Assembly: GCA_017470345.1 (NCBI GenBank)
Contig: JAFUEP010000042.1
Location: 142,128 to 206,127, forward strand
DNA from: Prevotella sp.
Lineage (GTDB): Bacteria > Bacteroidota > Bacteroidia > Bacteroidales > Bacteroidaceae
Reading direction: 5' to 3'
Length of the DNA stretch: 64,000 bases
The notes beneath the pieces were generated by a model. That model worked only from the letters and a program-made list of their open reading frames with translations. It was not told the origin of the DNA and made no database searches. A program made the translations under genes and the position numbers. Positions 50,948 to 62,384 of this stretch are shown piece after piece (position 1 is the first letter of the stretch; the number at the start of each line of letters is the position of its first letter).

Positions 50948-53011
50948 ATGCAAAAAGGCAACATCGGGGTTACGACCGAGAATATATTCCCCGTCATCAA
51001 AAAGTTTCTCTATAGTGATCACGAGATTTTCCTGCGCGAGATGGTCTCCAACGCCGTCGACGCTACACAGAAGATGAAGACACTCGCAGAACGAGGTGAT
51101 TTCAAGGGTGATCTGGGAGACCTGACTGTCCGTGTCGCCCTCGACACCGAAAAGGGCACCATCACCATCAGCGACCACGGCATCGGCATGACCGAGGAGG
51201 AGATTGACAAGTATATCAACCAGATAGCCTTCTCGGGCGTGAGCGACTTCCTCGAGAAGTATAAGGACAACGCCAACAACATCATCGGACACTTCGGACT
51301 GGGCTTCTACTCGTCATTCATGGTCTCGAAGAAGGTGGAGATCATCACCCGCTCATACAAGGAGGGTGCCAAGGCCGTCAAGTGGACTTGCGACGGAAGT
51401 CCCGCATATGAGATAGACGAGGCAGAACGTGACAGCCGCGGAAGCGACATCGTGCTCCACATTGACGACGACTGTAAGGAATTCCTAGACCGTCAGAAGA
51501 TTGAGTCGCTGCTGCAGAAGTACTGCAAGTTCCTGCCCGTGCCCGTCGCCTTCGGCAAGAAGCAGGAATGGTCGAAAGAGCAGAGCAAGATGGTCGACAC
51601 GGCCGACGACAATATTATAAATAATGTGGAGCCGCTGTGGACCAAGACGCCGTCGACACTGAAGGACGAGGACTACCGCTCGTTCTATCGCACACTCTAT
51701 CCGATGCACGACGAGCCGCTCTTCTGGATCCACCTGAACGTCGACTACCCCTTCAACCTGACAGGTATTCTCTACTTCCCCCGCATCAAGTCGAACCTCG
51801 ACATCACCCGCAATAAGATCCAGCTCTACTGCAACCAGGTCTTCGTCACCGACCAGGTGGAGGGCATCGTGCCGGAGTTCCTCACACTGCTCCACGGCGT
51901 CATCGACTCGCCCGACATCCCGCTGAACGTCTCGCGCAGCTACCTACAGAGCGACCGTGAGGTGAAGAAGATCTCGACTTACATCACCAAGAAGGTGGCC
52001 GACCGACTCAAGGCGATCTTCAACGAGGACCGCAAGGCCTATGAGGCCAAGTGGGACGACCTGAAGCTCTTCATCAACTACGGCATCCTCAGCGAGCAGG
52101 ACTTCTACGACCGTGCCAAGGACTTCTCATTGTTCAAGGACACGGAGGGCAAGTACTTCACCTTCGAGGAATACCAGAAGCTCATCGAGCCGACTCAGAA
52201 GGACAAGGACGGCACGCTCGTCTACCTCTATGCCACGGACAAGGAGGAGCAGTACAGCTACATCCGCGCCGCACAGGACAAGGGCTACTCGGTGCTGATG
52301 TTCGACGGACAGCTCGACGTGCATGCCATTCAGACCTTCGAGCAGAAGTTCGAGAAGAGCCGCTTCACACGTGTCGATGCCGACATCATCGACCGCCTCA
52401 TCCAGAAGGACGACGAACGCAAGACCAGCCTGACTGACACGGAGCGTGACAATCTGTCAGCACTTTTCCAGTCGCAGGTGCCTAAGATGGACAACAAGGC
52501 GGAGTTCATGGTCGAGGTCGACGCCCTCGGCGAGGAGGCTCGCCCCGTCGTCATCACGCAGAATGAGTGGATGCGACGCATGAAGGAGATGAGCCGCTAT
52601 CAGAGCGGCATGAGCTTCTACGGCCAGATGCCCGACTCGTTCAACATGGTGCTCAATAGCGACCACCGGCTGGTGAAGGAGGTGCTCACGGCTTTCAGTA
52701 ACGACATGACCGAGACTCTGAAGCCCATCGAAAGCGAGCTGAAGGGCCAGGAGGCCCGACTGGCTGCACTGAACCAGCTGACCGACAAGAAGAAACCTGA
52801 GGAAATCACCCAGGAGGAGAAGGACGACAAGGCCAACACGCAGAAGGCCATCGACGAGCAGAAAGAGAAGAAGGAGACGCTCATCGGCGACTATGCCAAG
52901 AAGAACGACATCATCCACCAGCTCATCGACCTGGCTCTGCTGCAGAACGGCATGCTGAAGGGCGAGGCGCTCGACAGGTTCCTCAAGCGCTCGGTCGACT
53001 TGATCAAATAA
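50948..53011 (+). CDS. htpG: Molecular chaperone HtpG, Hsp90 family (687 aa)
   Basis: Bacterial Hsp90. The GHKL ATPase domain has EIFLREMVSNAVDAT (ATP-binding Glu/Asn region), ISDHGIGMTEEE and IGHFGLGFYSSFMV; the middle and C-terminal dimerisation domains follow. A stretch near 600-640 rich in Lys and Glu (KKPEEITQEEKDDK) is predicted coiled coil, common in Bacteroidota HtpG. The frame continues upstream to 50882, but this covers the promoter; MQKGNIGV at 50948 is the standard start. Confidence 0.96.
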   Translation: MQKGNIGVTTENIFPVIKKFLYSDHEIFLREMVSNAVDATQKMKTLAERGDFKGDLGDLTVRVALDTEKGTITISDHGIGMTEEEIDKYINQIAFSGVSDFLEKYKDNANNIIGHFGLGFYSSFMVSKKVEIITRSYKEGAKAVKWTCDGSPAYEIDEAERDSRGSDIVLHIDDDCKEFLDRQKIESLLQKYCKFLPVPVAFGKKQEWSKEQSKMVDTADDNIINNVEPLWTKTPSTLKDEDYRSFYRTLYPMHDEPLFWIHLNVDYPFNLTGILYFPRIKSNLDITRNKIQLYCNQVFVTDQVEGIVPEFLTLLHGVIDSPDIPLNVSRSYLQSDREVKKISTYITKKVADRLKAIFNEDRKAYEAKWDDLKLFINYGILSEQDFYDRAKDFSLFKDTEGKYFTFEEYQKLIEPTQKDKDGTLVYLYATDKEEQYSYIRAAQDKGYSVLMFDGQLDVHAIQTFEQKFEKSRFTRVDADIIDRLIQKDDERKTSLTDTERDNLSALFQSQVPKMDNKAEFMVEVDALGEEARPVVITQNEWMRRMKEMSRYQSGMSFYGQMPDSFNMVLNSDHRLVKEVLTAFSNDMTETLKPIESELKGQEARLAALNQLTDKKKPEEITQEEKDDKANTQKAIDEQKEKKETLIGDYAKKNDIIHQLIDLALLQNGMLKGEALDRFLKRSVDLIK

Positions 53012-53028
53012 GGACACTTGTTCATAAC

Positions 53029-53066
53029 AAAGCCCAGGACTTTCATTTTATGAGGTCCTGGGCTTT
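53029..53066. terminator. Two-way terminator between htpG and the sigma factor gene
   Basis: A perfect 12-base stem (53029-53040, AAAGCCCAGGAC, with 53055-53066) around a 14-base loop; A and T ends make it work for both convergent genes. Confidence 0.85.
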
Positions 53067-53107
53067 ATCTTTTGTGCGAGGTTTACTGTCCTATTACAGG
53101 TTCTTCT

Positions 53108-53797
53108 TTATTGTCGCAACTCTATCAAGCGTCTCTTGTAGGCCTTCTTCAGCTGGCGGATGGCATGGTCGCGAATCTGGCGGACACGTTCGCGCTTCAG
53201 TTGCATGTCGGCAGCTATCTCTGCCATGGTCAGACTCTCCTGCCCAACGCCAAAGTAGGCATTGACGACCTGTGAGTCGCGGTCGCAAAGCGAACGTAGG
53301 GCATATTCCACGGCCTGCTCAACGGTTGAGTTATAGACACGGTCGTCTGCCAAGGGAGCGTTGCCGTTGACAAGGACAGAAAGCAGATTGACGCCTGTCT
53401 TGCTGCCCAATGGCGCATCCACAGAACGGGTCTCGCCGTTGCGACGACTCTCCACGCGGCGCTCAGCGCTCTCTGCCGTCAGGGCGCGCTCAATCTGCTG
53501 ACGCACGAACGTGACGGCATAATTGACGAAGCGGAGCCCTCGGCTGGCATCAAACTTGCCGGCTGCTTTCATCAGGCCGAGGTTGCCCTCGCTCACGAGA
53601 TCCTCCATCGGCAAGCCTTTTCCCTGATACTGCTTGGCTATTGACACCACGAATCGCAGGTTGGATTCAATCAGGCAATTGAGCGCACGCTCGTCGCCCT
53701 TGCGAATCTGTTCACTCAGCCGCCGCTCCTCGTCTTCGCTGAGCAACTGTCCGCGACCGATTTCGTCGAGATAATGATTCAAGAGATGATCTTCCAT
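53108..53797 (-). CDS. Sigma-70 family RNA polymerase sigma factor (229 aa)
   Basis: An RpoD-like factor with short region 1.2 (HYLDEIGRGQLLSEDEE), region 2 (SNLRFVVSIAKQYQGKG, EGNLGLMKAAGKFD, FVNYAVTFVRQQIERAL) and region 4 (SLTMAEIAADMQL, RERVRQIRDHAIRQLKKAY); region 3 is reduced. It differs from the Bacteroidota main RpoD in region 2.4 (TFVRQQIE rather than WWIRQ), so it is probably an alternative group 2-type factor. The -7 box ends five bases before the ATG, so the mRNA is expected to be leaderless. Confidence 0.88.
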   Translation of the reverse strand: MEDHLLNHYLDEIGRGQLLSEDEERRLSEQIRKGDERALNCLIESNLRFVVSIAKQYQGKGLPMEDLVSEGNLGLMKAAGKFDASRGLRFVNYAVTFVRQQIERALTAESAERRVESRRNGETRSVDAPLGSKTGVNLLSVLVNGNAPLADDRVYNSTVEQAVEYALRSLCDRDSQVVNAYFGVGQESLTMAEIAADMQLKRERVRQIRDHAIRQLKKAYKRRLIELRQ

Positions 53798-53802
53798 GCC
53801 TG

Positions 53803-53833
53803 CAAAGTTAATAGTAATTCTTGAAATAACAAA
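53803..53833 (-). promoter_or_regulatory. Promoter of the sigma factor gene
   Basis: On the minus strand TTTG (53833-53830), 19 bases, TAACTTTG (53810-53803), then five bases to the ATG at 53797. Confidence 0.75.
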
Positions 53834-53853
53834 GGAAACGGCGGAAAAAATGT

Positions 53854-54771
53854 TTATCTTAAACGCACGACAAGCGGCAGATGGTCGCTGGTGCCCCCTT
53901 CGTAGCGAAAGCCGTTGAAGGTGCGGCGAGGCTTCCAGCCTCCATAGATGTCGTCCTCTTCCAAGAGAAAGTCGGCGTCGTTGACATAGACGCTCTCTAC
54001 CCTCTCATTCATACGTGGCGACATTAGGACATGGTCGAGCGACCGCCAGCGGCCCTTGAAGCGATACGTGGCACGAGCCTTGCCGAAGCGTCCCCTGGCC
54101 TGGCGCGAAACGTTGTTCAGGCCTTTCCGATAAAGGGATTTCAAGGCAGGGCTGTTGTCATAGTCGTTGAAGTCGCCAGCCACGACGACCAGCCGTTCAT
54201 TGCCTAACGTCTCAAGGGCCTTGGCGAGCACCCGGGCTACTTGCAGTCGAAAGGGGCGTGAATATCGTTCCCCTCCATAGCGGCTGGGAGCATGAACGAT
54301 GAAGAAATGGAGCGTGTCGCCCGTCAAGACGAGTCCTCTCACATAAAGTATGTCGCGTGTAGGACGCATGTCCTTGACAGGCTCCACCGTCAGGGATTCA
54401 TAGCATAGCGGACGGAAGCGTGCCGGACGATAAAGCAGGGCTACATCAACACCACGCACGTCGGGCGACTCGGTCATCAGATAGTCATAACCAGCATTGC
54501 GAAGCAGCGAGCGACGCGTCAGGTCGTGCAGCACCGTGTCGTTCTCGACCTCGCAGAGAGCCACCACATCGGGCAGTTCGTCAGAGCACGAAAGAACGGT
54601 CCGCCCTACATCGTTTAACTTCTGCCAGTACTTATATGTATTCCAACGACGCGACCCGTCGGGCAGGAACTCCTGATCCTGCTTCGACGGGTCGTGGCGC
54701 GTATCGAACAGATTCTCACAATTCAGCTCAACGAACGTGAGAAGAGTCGACAGGAATAACGCGAGAATCAT
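53854..54771 (-). CDS. Endonuclease/exonuclease/phosphatase family protein, probably exported (305 aa)
   Basis: EEP-fold enzyme with the active-site motifs in order: ELNCENLFD (Asn/Glu), ALCEVEND (catalytic Glu), VVAGDFND and TSDHLPLVV (SDH). A short hydrophobic N-terminus (MILALFLSTLLTF) suggests export or anchoring. Substrate could be nucleic acid or phosphate esters; it cannot be told here. The ATG shares bases with the stop of the POT transporter gene (TAATG), so it is the last gene of a four-gene unit. Confidence 0.85.
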   Translation of the reverse strand: MILALFLSTLLTFVELNCENLFDTRHDPSKQDQEFLPDGSRRWNTYKYWQKLNDVGRTVLSCSDELPDVVALCEVENDTVLHDLTRRSLLRNAGYDYLMTESPDVRGVDVALLYRPARFRPLCYESLTVEPVKDMRPTRDILYVRGLVLTGDTLHFFIVHAPSRYGGERYSRPFRLQVARVLAKALETLGNERLVVVAGDFNDYDNSPALKSLYRKGLNNVSRQARGRFGKARATYRFKGRWRSLDHVLMSPRMNERVESVYVNDADFLLEEDDIYGGWKPRRTFNGFRYEGGTSDHLPLVVRLR

Positions 54772-56303
54772 TAGCAGACCTTCTCAAGACGCTTCATCAC
54801 GGCAAACATAAAGGCAGCCGAGAGCAGGCAGAGCACGATGAACACGCACCATACTGCCCACAGAGGCAGGTCGCCCCAGAGGTAACCGCCCACGCTGACC
54901 AGCTTGTTGCCAATAGCGGTAGCGCCAAACCATCCGCCCATCATGAGGCCCTTGTACTTCGGGGGTGCCACCTTCGAGACGAACGAGATGCCCATCGGCG
55001 ACAGCAACAGCTCGCCAAAGGTCAGGATGAGATAGGTCGAGATGAGCCAATAGGGCGACACCAGCGGACCAAGCTCGCCATTGGCGGCGAGTGCAGCCTG
55101 CTCGTTAGGCGTCAGAAGGCCCTGCGATGCAAAGAGCATGATGAAGAAGGCCGAAGCAGCCACCAGCATGCCGTAGGCAATCTTGCGCGGAGCGGAAGGC
55201 TCCTTACCTTTGTTGGCCAGATAGGCGAAGATGCCCATCGAGACAGGGGTCAATGCCACGACATAGAACGGATTGAACTGCTGGAAGATAGGGGCCGAGA
55301 TATCGATGGTGCCCGTAGCACGTGTGTACTTGTAGATCAGCACGCCGACAGCGGCCAGCACGACGATGGCAGAAATTCCTTTGCCCTTCGACGTCTTGCT
55401 CTGGAAGAGAGAGAAGAGGCCATAGACGATGAAGATGAGCATGACGAGGTTCCAGACGTCGAACGGCATCGTGTGAACGCCGCTGGCCGACTTAGCCGTG
55501 AACTCATCGGCAAAGTAGGTCAGGGAGAGACCATTCTGATGGAAAGCCATCCAGAAGAAGATGACGACGGCAAAGACGAGGCAGAGGGCCACGATGCGCT
55601 GCTTGGTCTCCTCCTTTGTCAGTTCGGGCTCAGCCTTGAGGGCCTGTCCGCTTTTAGCCTCCCCCTTGTTGCCCTCCGTGTGGCGGAAGGTGGAGCGGAA
55701 CACATAGTAGATGGCAATCGAAAGGATCAGCGAGGCGCAGGCTACGGCAAAGGCGAAGTGGTAGGCCTCGCCAGGAGCTGTGTATCCCAGCGAATTCTTG
55801 GCCCACTCGGAAATCTCGATGGCAGCGGTCGGAGCAAACAGGGCACCGATATTGATGGCCATATAGAAGATGGAGAAACCAGCATCGCGCTTGTCGGAAT
55901 ACTGAGGATCGTCGTAGAGATTGCCCACCATCACTTGCAGGTTGCCCTTGAAAAGGCCCGTGCCGAAGCTGATGAGGATCAGCGAGATGAGCATGGCGAT
56001 GAGTCCGACGGTGTTGCCGCCCAAGGGAACTGAGAGTAGCAGATAGCCAAGGAACATGATAATGATTCCGATGGTAACCATACGGCCAAAGCCGAACTTA
56101 TCGGCCAGCCAACCTCCGACAATGGGGAGGAAGTAGACGAGCATGAGAAAATCACCGTAAATCTCGCCAGCCCACCCTGCATCGAGGCCGAAGTTGGCTC
56201 TTAGAAACAATGCGAAGACGGCTATCATCGTGTAATAGCCGAATCGCTCACCTGTGTTGGCCAGTGCCAACGCGAACAGTCCTTTTGGTTGTCCTTCAAA
56301 CAT
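54771..56303 (-). CDS. Proton-dependent oligopeptide transporter, POT/PTR2 family (510 aa)
   Basis: A major-facilitator protein of about 14 helices. The N-terminal ANTGERFGYYTMIAVFALFL contains the ExxERFxYY-like motif of peptide transporters (broken here as GERFGYY), and FSIFYMAINIGALFAP is the family's PTR2 signature. It should import di- and tripeptides with protons. Two bases after the barrel protein gene; overlaps the EEP gene by one base. Confidence 0.92.
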   Translation of the reverse strand: MFEGQPKGLFALALANTGERFGYYTMIAVFALFLRANFGLDAGWAGEIYGDFLMLVYFLPIVGGWLADKFGFGRMVTIGIIIMFLGYLLLSVPLGGNTVGLIAMLISLILISFGTGLFKGNLQVMVGNLYDDPQYSDKRDAGFSIFYMAINIGALFAPTAAIEISEWAKNSLGYTAPGEAYHFAFAVACASLILSIAIYYVFRSTFRHTEGNKGEAKSGQALKAEPELTKEETKQRIVALCLVFAVVIFFWMAFHQNGLSLTYFADEFTAKSASGVHTMPFDVWNLVMLIFIVYGLFSLFQSKTSKGKGISAIVVLAAVGVLIYKYTRATGTIDISAPIFQQFNPFYVVALTPVSMGIFAYLANKGKEPSAPRKIAYGMLVAASAFFIMLFASQGLLTPNEQAALAANGELGPLVSPYWLISTYLILTFGELLLSPMGISFVSKVAPPKYKGLMMGGWFGATAIGNKLVSVGGYLWGDLPLWAVWCVFIVLCLLSAAFMFAVMKRLEKVC

Positions 56304-56305
56304 AG

Positions 56306-57085
56306 TTATTTAATTTTAGGGTTAATAGTTTTCATCAAGTCACAGAGATATGTCAGTTTGATGACGATATTGCCAAAGTTGGAACGGGCAAAGTAATCGC
56401 GCTTCGAATTGCCGTAGATGTCGCCAAGACCATAATAGTAGCGGCCTTCGAGCAGGAAATGACCCAAGCGGGGATGGGAAAACTCCAGTCCGAGGCCGGC
56501 AGCGATGCCGTAGTCGAAGCGGTGCTCGACGGCCATGGTGTCCTGGGCGACGACCTGTGAGGTGCGGTCGCGCGAATTGCGCTGTTCAAGTTCAAAGTTC
56601 TGGCTGGTCTTCTCGTTGAGGAAGAAGCCCATCTGGGGACCTGCCTGGAAGAAGAACTGGAATCCTCTGCGCTCGTGCCCCCACCCCAGACGGGCGAAGA
56701 CGGGCAGCTGAATGTAGGTCATGTCGCGCTGATAGTGCTCCACTTCGCCCGTGACGTCATTGACGACAGGCACGTCGTTGATGTCGAGCTGGTTCTCCTT
56801 CCATCCGATCTGGGCGTAGTTGAACTCAGCCACGATGGCGCAGATGCTGCTGAAGTACTTCTCTGAGGTGTAGCGGAAGGAGAGTCCGCCCGTCAGCCCG
56901 CCATGCTGGCTCTGAGGCACACGCGGCGTGAATCCGACGGTGCTGAGGACGCAGCCTGCATTGACGCCGACGGCCAGCTCATTGCGGTGCTCGCCGACCT
57001 GGGCAGAAGCCGACATGGCCAGCATGGCCAGACATGCGAGCCCCCATCGGCGTAGGAACGACGGATTAGTAATTGACGGTTTCAA
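56306..57085 (-). CDS. PorT-like outer-membrane beta-barrel protein (259 aa)
   Basis: Signal peptide (about 1-28, ending SASAQ) and a small beta-barrel of the PF13568 type: alternating strands with LAVGVNAGCVLSTVGF, IQLPVFARLGWG and FFFQAGPQMGFFLNE, a Gly-rich turn pattern and a last strand NFGNIVIKLTYL. PorT itself is a type IX secretion accessory, but members of this family are diverse, so I assign only the fold. Overlaps the LysM gene by 20 bases. Confidence 0.82.
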   Translation of the reverse strand: MKPSITNPSFLRRWGLACLAMLAMSASAQVGEHRNELAVGVNAGCVLSTVGFTPRVPQSQHGGLTGGLSFRYTSEKYFSSICAIVAEFNYAQIGWKENQLDINDVPVVNDVTGEVEHYQRDMTYIQLPVFARLGWGHERRGFQFFFQAGPQMGFFLNEKTSQNFELEQRNSRDRTSQVVAQDTMAVEHRFDYGIAAGLGLEFSHPRLGHFLLEGRYYYGLGDIYGNSKRDYFARSNFGNIVIKLTYLCDLMKTINPKIK

Positions 57086-58433
57086 TGGTATGGTCAGGCT
57101 TATAATGGATAAACATGAAGGCGCGGTTCTGATGGCCGCCCTCGCCGACGCGCTCGAACTTCAGCGGCGTCTGGACAGGCTGATAGCCGAACCGGCCGGC
57201 CGCTCCGTCGAAGTTGATGCCATACTTATGCAGTCCTCTGAGGAAGAAGAGGGCGTGGTCGAAACCTGTCAGCGCAAAGCGAGGCAGCGACTGCATCATG
57301 TCCTGACGGAAGTTGCGGCGATATTTCTGCTGGAGTCGCTCCGTCTGGGTCGACGCCAGATTAGTGTAGAACGTTGTTGGGATGTAGACGTTGTAGCGAT
57401 AGAAATTCGTCAGCTGATACTGGTTCAGGTACATCATCCACTCCGTATAGCCGAACAGGGCCAGCTGCACCTCCGGATGATGGGCAATGAGGGCGCTGAG
57501 CTTGCCGAACGTGGCGTTGAGCTCCTGCGAGCGCGCCGTATTGAGCACCACCACGTTGGGTTTGTCCTTGACAAAAGCATTGGCAAACTGGGTGTCAGTG
57601 GACTTCAGGCTTGTCAGGCTGTACTGCACGCCTCGCGACTCGTAGATCTTGCGCAGAGCCGTCGTGAAGGCCCCCTTGGTGCTGGTCGTGTCAGCACAGT
57701 CGACGATGACGGGATGACAATCCTTGAACCAGTCGGCCACCCGCCGGGCCGTCGACTCATTGAGTGAGCTCGGAGCCTGATACACCTGGAACATATAGGC
57801 ATTGTGGGCCAGCTGGGGCGCATTGATCGAGAAGGGGATCAAGAGCCGTATGTCGTGCTCGCTGATGAAGTCGGACAAGGGCCCGACGAACTTGGAATAG
57901 AGGGGTCCGATGATGAGGTCGCACTTGGCGGCGGCAGGGTCGGCCAGCGTCTTGTGGATGTCGCCGTCCTCAGCCAGGTTCCATGCGTGGACGTCGACAG
58001 ATATGCCTTCCTTCTTCAGCGAATCGCAGGCCATCAGCACACCGCGGTAATACTCGACCATCCTGCGCCCGTCGTTGTTCTGCTTATGAAGGGGAAGCAT
58101 CACGCCCAGACGTATGGCGCGATGGCGGACGTCGCTCCGCTTGCTCGCCGTCTGTGGCTCCTGATGCACGACGACAGGCTCCTGCGGAGCTGCCACCTGC
58201 TTGGCGGGAATATTGACGTAGCTGCCTTTCTTCAGCTTATAGTCAGGCGATTCCATGCCTGGGTTAGCCTTCATGAGTTCCTCGACAGTGATGCCATAGT
58301 CGCGGGCAATCCCGTAGATGGTCTCTTTCTTCTTCACCTCGTGGGTTGTCGCCGTCTGGGCATCTGACGGAATGGCCGTCAGAAGCATCAGCATGAGCAA
58401 CAGCCACCAGCTTTTATAATGGGGTCTTATCAT
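57066..58433 (-). CDS. LysM domain plus periplasmic binding-protein-like domain (455 aa)
   Basis: Signal peptide (1-25), one LysM domain (about 29-74: HEVKKKETIYGIARDYGIT, PGMESPDYKL, VNIPAK), then a type 1 periplasmic-binding fold (about 105-420: VMLPLHKQNNDG, DLIIGPLYSKFVGPL, LLIPFSINAPQL). It should sit on peptidoglycan in the periplasm; whether the second domain binds a ligand is unknown. First gene of the unit LysM-barrel-POT-EEP. A -7 box TACTTTTG lies about 25 bases before the ATG. Confidence 0.83.
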   Translation of the reverse strand: MIRPHYKSWWLLLMLMLLTAIPSDAQTATTHEVKKKETIYGIARDYGITVEELMKANPGMESPDYKLKKGSYVNIPAKQVAAPQEPVVVHQEPQTASKRSDVRHRAIRLGVMLPLHKQNNDGRRMVEYYRGVLMACDSLKKEGISVDVHAWNLAEDGDIHKTLADPAAAKCDLIIGPLYSKFVGPLSDFISEHDIRLLIPFSINAPQLAHNAYMFQVYQAPSSLNESTARRVADWFKDCHPVIVDCADTTSTKGAFTTALRKIYESRGVQYSLTSLKSTDTQFANAFVKDKPNVVVLNTARSQELNATFGKLSALIAHHPEVQLALFGYTEWMMYLNQYQLTNFYRYNVYIPTTFYTNLASTQTERLQQKYRRNFRQDMMQSLPRFALTGFDHALFFLRGLHKYGINFDGAAGRFGYQPVQTPLKFERVGEGGHQNRAFMFIHYKPDHTIETVNY

Positions 58434-58458
58434 AAGTCATGTTTCTCGTTTTCGACCA

Positions 58459-58466
58459 CAAAAGTA
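58459..58466 (-). promoter_or_regulatory. -7 box before the LysM gene
   Basis: TACTTTTG on the minus strand, 25 bases before the ATG at 58433. Confidence 0.45.
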
Positions 58467-58546
58467 CAACAAAAAAATGAAATGCGTATCATTTTTCTGC
58501 ATTTTTTTGGTTTCATCATGCTTTTCACGTAGCACCCTCAGAAATG

Positions 58547-58623
58547 AAGCGGTACTTCTCTGCCTTCAAAGCGGTCCTTCTCTGCCCTCAAAGCGGCGCT
58601 TCTCTGCCCTCAAAGCAGCGCTT
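58547..58623. repeat. 22-base-period repeat array, locus 8 (4 units)
   Basis: Units at 58547 (AAGCGGTACTT), 58569 (AAGCGGTCCTT), 58591 (AAGCGGCGCTT) and 58613 (AAGCAGCGCTT), same orientation, exactly 22 bases apart. Two of the three spacers are identical (CTCTGCCCTCA) and the third differs by one base; they are the reverse complement of the locus 1 spacers. Unlike most loci it lies between divergent genes. Confidence 0.9.
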
Positions 58624-58691
58624 TGTTTTTAACCATTGAAAGCACCCCGATGAGGGCTCCAACGTTTATTAACCTTTTTTCCTTGACAAAA

Positions 58692-58723
58692 GTTGTGGTA
58701 TTCGGGAAAAATGAGTAACTTTG
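58692..58723 (+). promoter_or_regulatory. Promoter of the T9SS-domain/uvrA unit
   Basis: GTTG (58692-58695), 20 bases, TAACTTTG (58716-58723), 13 bases before the first ATG. Confidence 0.6.
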
Positions 58724-58736
58724 CATTTTGAATCAA

Positions 58737-59442
58737 ATGCTGACAACTATGAGACAACTCGCAAGAATATTGACTTCACTGATGGTGACAGCCTTGATCG
58801 GCATCGCTGGAGTGAAAGCTCAGGGAGTGGACCCGCAGGCCTACTATGTCGACGAGAAGGGCTTCGACCAGATTTCGAGAAACATTCCCGACGGCCAGGC
58901 GCCGCTCGACGTCACCTTCCGCTCCAACCCCACCGACATGGACGACTATTCGCCCAGCTACGAATGGCACTTCCGCAAACTGGAGCCAAACGAAGGTTTC
59001 AGAGAGCTCTTCGTGCGCTATGAGGAGGACACGCAGTACACCTTCAAGGAGTCGGGCACGTTCAACATCGTGCAGAAGACCCGTCTGGAGCAGGACGGAA
59101 CGGAGCTCGACTCTGTGACCATCGTCATCTCGATAGCCGAGAGCAAGCTCGAGTTTCCCAACGCCCTGTCGCCCAACGACGACGGCCGCAACGACGTGCT
59201 CAAGGCCAAGGAAGGATGGAAGAGCATCGTCAGCTTCCACGCCATCATCGTCAACCGCTGGGGGCAGAAGCTCTACGAGTGGTTCGACCCTGCCGGCGAA
59301 TGGGACGGCAAGTACAAGGGCCACGTCGTGAAGGACGGCGTCTACTTCCTTCAGGTGATTGCCAAGGGCGCCGACGGCAAGGAGTATCACATCCGCAAGG
59401 ACATCAATCTCATCAGTGGATTTACGGAAGGAGGGACGAACA

Positions 59443-59462
<20 letters not shown>
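58737..59462 (+). CDS. Secreted protein with type B T9SS sorting (CHU_C) domain (241 aa)
   Basis: Signal peptide (GIAGVKAQ), a PKD-like domain (about 50-110), and a C-terminal gliding-motility/CHU_C-type domain: FPNALSPNDDGRNDVLK, IVNRWGQKLYEW, WDGKYKGHVVKDGVYFLQV. Such domains route proteins through the type IX system. Here the domain forms half the protein and is followed by about 20 extra residues (GFTEGGTNSGTEQP). The TTG at 58728 is not used because it follows the -7 box too closely; ATGs at 58737 and 58749 are both possible. Overlaps uvrA by 20 bases. Confidence 0.82.
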
Positions 59463-62298
<2,836 letters not shown>

Positions 62299-62324
62299 TT
62301 GTAGACCCGTTTTGCCAACTCGGC

Positions 62325-62355
62325 TTTGCAATTCAAATATTTTGTTGTACCTTTG
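62325..62355 (+). promoter_or_regulatory. Promoter of the AAA ATPase gene
   Basis: TTTG (62325-62328), 19 bases, TACCTTTG (62348-62355), 29 bases before the ATG at 62385. Confidence 0.75.
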
Positions 62356-62384
62356 CAGATGTTTTAAAACAAATCCAGCAAAGA

